Part shown: piece by piece, positions 33,372-36,862 of the stretch
How positions within the stretch are numbered: position 1 is the stretch's first letter
Layout of the letters: every line of letters starts with the position of its first letter
Assembly (NCBI GenBank): GCA_964462515.1
Contig: CAYWXK010000040.1
Location: 1 to 36,862 of the forward strand
Source of the DNA: CAYWXK01 sp964462515
GTDB lineage: Bacteria > Planctomycetota > Phycisphaerae > Sedimentisphaerales > Anaerobacaceae
Length of the DNA stretch: 36,862 bases
Direction: 5' to 3'
Notes under the pieces: model-generated
What the model saw: only the letters and a program-made list of their open reading frames with translations
What the model was told of the DNA's origin: nothing
Database searches by the model: none
Made by a program: the position numbers and the translations under genes

Positions 33372-34778
33372 ATGACCGAACAGTTGATAATGAGTATTAG
33401 TGGCGTAAGGGGTATCGTCGGTGAAAACCTCACCGCTTCCGTTGCCGCTGACTATGGCTGCGCATTCGGGATGTTTCTAAAAAATTTATTCGCCAGACGT
33501 ATGGTGGATAAGCACGCCGCCAAAAACCAAAGATTGTCTGTGTGTATCGGCAGGGACACTCGCCCAAGTGGCGAGATGCTAAAATCCGCTGTAATCGAAG
33601 GATTGTCTTCTGTCGGAATTGATGCAATCGATTTAGGTGTTGTCTCCACGCCCGGCGTGAGCGTTATGGTTAGGCAATTATGTTGTGCTGGGGGGGTAAT
33701 TATCACCGCATCGCACAACCCGGCTCAATATAATGGCATAAAGGTGTTGCTTGACAATGGTATGGCCCCACCAGCCGACGCAGCAGGACAAATTAAACAG
33801 CATTTTCTCGATAAGCATTTTTCACTTGTAGATTCAACTCATCGCGGCAGAGTAACTTCTAATGACAAGACCGATGAGGTGCACATCGCCAGAGTTCTGG
33901 CAATCATTGACAGAAAGGTAATCACTGCAAAAAAATACAAAGTCGCTCTGGATAGTGTCAATGGGGCAGGGGGGCGAGTTGCAAAAAAGATGCTCACTGA
34001 GCTTGGCTGTATCGTTTCGGCTATAAACGATGAGCCTACCGGCCTATTTGCCCACACCCCTGAACCGCTTGCCGAGAACGTAACCGAACTTTGCAAAGTG
34101 GTTAAGGCCGAAAAGGCCGACCTCGGCTTTGCACTCGACCCCGATGGCGATAGATTGGCAATCGTTGACGAAAATGGGAACTACATCGGCGAAGAATATA
34201 CCCTCGCTCTGGCAGCAAAGTATATTTTTAGCAAGAAGACCGGCAAGGCGGCGACAAATCTTTCGACCTCAAGAATGATTGACGACATTGCCAACAAGGC
34301 CGGCTGTCAGGTTATTCGCACCCCTGTCGGCGAGGCCAATGTGGCCAACGCCATGCTCAGGCACAATTGCATCATAGGAGGAGAAGGCAACGGCGGCGTC
34401 ATCGACCTGCGTGTAAGTCCTGTGCGAGATGCCCTTGTCGGAATGGCTTTGACTTTGCAATTGATGGCTGAGACAGGAAAAACGATAAGCCGGCTTGTCG
34501 GCGAAATCGGCAGCTACTATATGACCAAAGAGAAATTCACTGTGGAACCTGGCAAGGTGGTGCAAATCCTAGACGCCGCAAAAAATGCCTTCGCTGGTGC
34601 AACAATAAATACCGATGATGGCTTTCGTTTCGACTTTGCCGATGGCTGGGTTCACCTGCGAGCCAGCAATACCGAACCTGTAATGCGGCTCATAGTTGAA
34701 GCAAAAGACCAACCCACCGCTCAAAAATACATCGATGCCGTTTCCAATATCCGCAAGAAAATTCTCGGTTTTGACTGA
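33372..34778 (+). CDS. glmM: Phosphohexomutase, probably phosphoglucosamine mutase GlmM
   Basis: A 468-residue alpha-D-phosphohexomutase. The phosphoserine loop is TASHNP with Ser114, the magnesium loop is DPDGDR (256-261), the sugar-binding loop is GEGNGG (337-342) and the phosphate-binding motif is ASNTEPVMR near the C-terminus. SISGVRGIVGENLT at the N-terminus and GGEGNGGVI resemble GlmM of Bacteroidetes and archaea more than E. coli GlmM, so phosphomannomutase or phosphoglucomutase activity is possible. GlmM makes glucosamine-1-phosphate for cell-wall precursors and is controlled by c-di-AMP proteins in some bacteria. Residues about 38-53 look like an extra stretch before the VCIGRDTRPSG strand; it contains a degenerate repeat (33488-33509). 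The start lacks a clear Shine-Dalgarno. Confidence 0.8.
   Translation: MTEQLIMSISGVRGIVGENLTASVAADYGCAFGMFLKNLFARRMVDKHAAKNQRLSVCIGRDTRPSGEMLKSAVIEGLSSVGIDAIDLGVVSTPGVSVMVRQLCCAGGVIITASHNPAQYNGIKVLLDNGMAPPADAAGQIKQHFLDKHFSLVDSTHRGRVTSNDKTDEVHIARVLAIIDRKVITAKKYKVALDSVNGAGGRVAKKMLTELGCIVSAINDEPTGLFAHTPEPLAENVTELCKVVKAEKADLGFALDPDGDRLAIVDENGNYIGEEYTLALAAKYIFSKKTGKAATNLSTSRMIDDIANKAGCQVIRTPVGEANVANAMLRHNCIIGGEGNGGVIDLRVSPVRDALVGMALTLQLMAETGKTISRLVGEIGSYYMTKEKFTVEPGKVVQILDAAKNAFAGATINTDDGFRFDFADGWVHLRASNTEPVMRLIVEAKDQPTAQKYIDAVSNIRKKILGFD
33488..33509 (+). repeat. Possible degenerate palindromic repeat inside glmM
   Basis: This 22-base word matches the intergenic palindrome at 28294-28315 at 18 positions, with arms ATTCGCCA and TGGTGGAT. 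It encodes FARRMVD in a stretch that seems longer than in relatives. It could be an old in-frame insertion or chance. Confidence 0.35.
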
Positions 34779-34788
34779 GAACTTGCAA

Positions 34789-35472
34789 TTAGCGACTAAT
34801 CGTATCGACGACTGCCTTAAACGATTCTGGAATTGGCGTTTCAATAGTGACAATCTTGCCTGACGGAAGCCGAAGCGTAATCTTTTGAGCGTGCAGCATC
34901 AAACGGCTAAATCTTCGTTGCACTGCTTTGTCGCCGTAGCGTAAGTCGCCGACAATGGGATGGCCAATACTGTAAAGGTGCGCGCGAATCTGATGCCGCC
35001 GTCCGCTTACTGGACACACATTGATAAGTGTATAGGCCCCAAGCCGTTTTATAACCTCAAATTCAGTGGCAGATAATTTTCCCCGCTGGGTATCAACGCC
35101 CACTCTTCCGGAGCCGAATTGGCGAAGAGGCTTTTTGACGACGCCTCCATTTTTGTTGATGATGCCGTGTGTTAGCGCGACATAAGTTTTTTTGATTGCC
35201 CGGCTGCTAAACTGAACATTGAGGTTCCTATGCGCAGCAGCGTTTTTGGCAAAGACAATCACGCCGCTAACTTCTTTGTCAAGACGATGGACAACATATA
35301 GTTTCCCAGGAACTACTGCCGAAAGCAGCGAAAACAGACATTCTTTTTCTTTTGCACGTTCAGGAATCGAGGCAAGGCCTTCGGGCTTATTGACCGCGAT
35401 TATATCATCGTTCTCAAATAGGATGGAAATCGCTGGCTGATGGCTAATTTGAAACGTATTCTCGTTGCACAT
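34789..35472 (-). CDS. RluA-family pseudouridine synthase
   Basis: A 227-residue enzyme that turns uridine into pseudouridine in RNA. The catalytic motif HRLDKEVSG gives Asp65, and SGRRHQIRAHL (about 156-166) is the second family signature (usually TGRxHQIRxHL). It starts directly with the catalytic domain (ILFENDDIIAVNKPEGL), so it lacks the S4 domain of RluC and RluD and is shorter than them, like RluA or TruC; the target site cannot be told. It is convergent with glmM, with only ten bases between stops, and no terminator fits between them. Confidence 0.9.
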   Translation of the reverse strand: MCNENTFQISHQPAISILFENDDIIAVNKPEGLASIPERAKEKECLFSLLSAVVPGKLYVVHRLDKEVSGVIVFAKNAAAHRNLNVQFSSRAIKKTYVALTHGIINKNGGVVKKPLRQFGSGRVGVDTQRGKLSATEFEVIKRLGAYTLINVCPVSGRRHQIRAHLYSIGHPIVGDLRYGDKAVQRRFSRLMLHAQKITLRLPSGKIVTIETPIPESFKAVVDTISR

Positions 35473-35540
35473 TTGCTAACCAACCCTATTGGTTTGACGA
35501 AATATATGCTTTATCAAAGTCTAAAGTAACCAGCAGCTGT

Positions 35541-35732
35541 TTAATCCAGATAAATAATCCTCGTGATGCCCCACTTTTGCAAGGGGACGTTTGAATCCAC
35601 CGGAGGCGGACAAGATTGGGTTTGATTGGGTTTGTTTTTCTCGCGGCTGAAATGTCGAACATTTTTATAATCCTCTATTAAAACGGAGCTTACGTTCATT
35701 TGAGTATCCAGCAAATTGGCTTTGTTTTGCAT
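35541..35732 (-). repeat. Probable dispersed repeat with open minus-strand frame (QNKANLLDTQMNVSSVL type)
   Basis: The minus strand reads MQNKANLLDTQMNVSSVLIE and later ENKPNQTQ-like words (here REKNKPNQTQ). From memory, near-identical peptides turn up as translated intergenic repeats in planctomycete assemblies, so I treat it as a repeat. No Shine-Dalgarno stands out. This assignment rests on recollection and not on a search. Confidence 0.4.
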
Positions 35733-35827
35733 AATTAGTTATTGGTGATTGGTAAATGGTAATTGGTAATTGAACATTCATTACTCCTTAGTATAAATGA
35801 GTTTACGACTAAATTTGAGTGGAACTG

Positions 35828-35847
35828 CCCTTCGACTCTGCTCAGGA
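35828..35847 (+). repeat. CCCTTCGACTCTGCTCAGGA repeat, plus orientation
   Basis: Third copy of the family found at 15600-15619 and in rlmN at 18447-18466; it matches the rlmN copy at 17-18 of 20 positions. The following words (ACAAGCTGTTCC, GCGAGCTTGCCGCTC) look like more repeat sequence. Confidence 0.6.
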
Positions 35848-36044
35848 CAAGCTGTTCCTTAGCGTGCGGTTCTCCGCGAGCTTGCCGCTCCTGGCGGGCA
35901 TCATTCCCCCCAAATCTCGTCTATATTATACCAAATCTCGCCTTTTATTCAATAAAAATCTAACGATATCATAAAAAAATTTAGCCATAGAGGTCACAGA
36001 GCGTTAAGTATTTTTTATTGCGGATAAAAACTCACCTGCCTCCA

Positions 36045-36862
36045 TCAGATGCTCGATAACAATTTTCCTGTCCCAATTATTCGCTCAATAGATTGGGACG
36101 GTGCAAACAGGTTTGGCTCTCTTACCGTGTTTTCTATTCTTCGAGTTGCCATTTCAAAATACGATTGATTAATTTCTATACCGATAAAGTTTCTGCCTAA
36201 CTTCTTAGCTACAACACCTGTAGTACCGGAACCCATAAAAGGATCAAGGACAGTGTCACCTTCTTTACTCCCAATAAGTATTATTCTCTGTAACAGATTT
36301 TCAGGTTTTTCTGTGGGATGTATAGTTAGATGCCTGCTGGCAGACAGAATCCATAGATTGCGCATTTGTTTGCCGCCGTTGAGTTGTCTTGCCAGTTCAT
36401 AATTAAAGAAATAGTTTTTGGATTTGCTTGCTAACCAAATTAACTCCGTAGAAGGTGCACAACGATTGCCCTGCAGTAAGGGGGCTGCATTAGGCTTGTA
36501 CCATATAATATCGTTTATTATCCACAGACCAAGTTTTTTCAATATGACACCTACTGATGGGTGGTTGTGCAGTGTTCCTGATATCCAAATGGTTCCATCA
36601 TCTGTTAGAACCCTGAGGCAGGCCTCAAGCCACTGTTTGTTAAATTTATGTATGTCATCTATTTCATCCCATTCCCCCTTGTTGCATACAGCGACCTTTC
36701 CGCTCTTGCAGGTAAGATGGTTTTTGCCAGATAGATTGTAGGGCGGATCAGCAAAAATAAGGTTTGCGCTCTTAGCAGGGAGTTTCCCAAGAAGTTCCCG
36801 AGCATCTCTGAGCTGACCCCCGAAAACTGTACCATTGCGGATTAGAGGGTATCCTGAAAGAA
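36045..36862 (-). CDS. Beta-class site-specific DNA methyltransferase, 5' end outside window
   Basis: The frame is open to the right edge, so the N-terminus is missing. The visible 271 residues show the catalytic motif DPPYNL first (about 36744-36761), then a target-recognition stretch, then HPTEKP and the SAM-binding motif VLDPFMGSGTTGVVA with IGIEINQSYFEMATRRIE near the C-terminus. The order catalytic motif before SAM motif defines the beta class (HinfI, CcrM-like), methylating adenine N6 or cytosine N4. The TTG at 36542 is an internal Leu codon and not the start. A matching nuclease may lie beyond the edge, or it may be a solitary methyltransferase. Confidence 0.88.
   Translation of the reverse strand, partial: LSGYPLIRNGTVFGGQLRDARELLGKLPAKSANLIFADPPYNLSGKNHLTCKSGKVAVCNKGEWDEIDDIHKFNKQWLEACLRVLTDDGTIWISGTLHNHPSVGVILKKLGLWIINDIIWYKPNAAPLLQGNRCAPSTELIWLASKSKNYFFNYELARQLNGGKQMRNLWILSASRHLTIHPTEKPENLLQRIILIGSKEGDTVLDPFMGSGTTGVVAKKLGRNFIGIEINQSYFEMATRRIENTVREPNLFAPSQSIERIIGTGKLLSSI

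Larger units (their letters stand above)
35473..36044. other. Repeat-rich gap between the pseudouridine synthase and the DNA methyltransferase
   Basis: 572 bases with no convincing gene. It holds a repeat-like stretch at 35541-35732, a run of TGGTAAT-type words near 35748-35772, a CCCTTCGAC-family repeat at 35828-35847 and AT-rich sequence to 36044. Open frames here read as repeat translations, not proteins. Confidence 0.55.

Noticed and set aside
35763..35963. 66-residue frame in the last gap
   Set aside because: It translates the CCCTTCGAC repeat and adjoining repeat words (STLLRTSCSLACGS).
1..36862. CRISPR array, tRNA, rRNA, riboswitch or prophage genes
   Set aside because: Reading both strands I saw no regularly spaced repeats, cloverleaf-like sequences, rRNA words, recognisable riboswitch cores or phage structural genes.

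Overview
The window looks like a piece of a Planctomycetota chromosome, probably Phycisphaerae-like, though this is inference. The evidence is a secreted PQQ-type propeller protein with the WPQWRGPNRDG signature common in that phylum, a PVC-style pilM operon with no pilB or pilQ beside it, a bacterial tricorn-type protease, and gaps full of small palindromic repeats. Most genes look like ordinary chromosomal housekeeping or nutrition genes. I see no tRNA, rRNA, CRISPR array, transposase or integrase.

Layout. 1-7717: a peptide-use block with an OPT transporter (cut by the left edge), an M2-type dipeptidase lipoprotein and a tricorn-like S41 protease on the minus strand, then a divergent POT transporter. 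7770-9137: secreted PQQ-like propeller protein. 9286-15190: three-gene minus-strand operon of a PilM actin-like ATPase fused to a transmembrane and periplasmic part, then two single-pass membrane proteins of pilus-assembly type. 15785-19586: ftsK and rlmN. 19687-20828: two tandem paralogous four-helix membrane proteins. 21030-21980: PfkB sugar kinase. 22146-22484: a consensus sigma70 promoter driving a tiny lipoprotein. 22806-24647: cdaA-ybbR (c-di-AMP synthesis). 24848-27975: cstA and der on the minus strand. 28449-31676: a single-chain restriction-modification protein, visibly more AT-rich than its surroundings. 31739-34778: serA and glmM. 34789-35472: an RluA-family pseudouridine synthase, convergent with glmM. 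36045-36862: the C-terminal part of a beta-class DNA methyltransferase cut by the right edge.

How the genes fit together. The left block could form a route for breaking down and importing peptides; cstA, another peptide or pyruvate carrier, sits further right. cdaA, ybbR and glmM form one operon in many bacteria; here glmM lies about 8.7 kb away on the same strand.

The least ordinary signal is a population of short palindromic or MITE-like elements. They fill the gaps and have also entered reading frames without breaking them: two in rlmN, one in the PQQ protein, two in the third pilus-operon gene and possibly one in glmM. I did not find a convincing new multi-gene defence or metabolic system. 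The closest candidates are the restriction-modification island, the fused pilM operon and the tandem membrane-protein pair.
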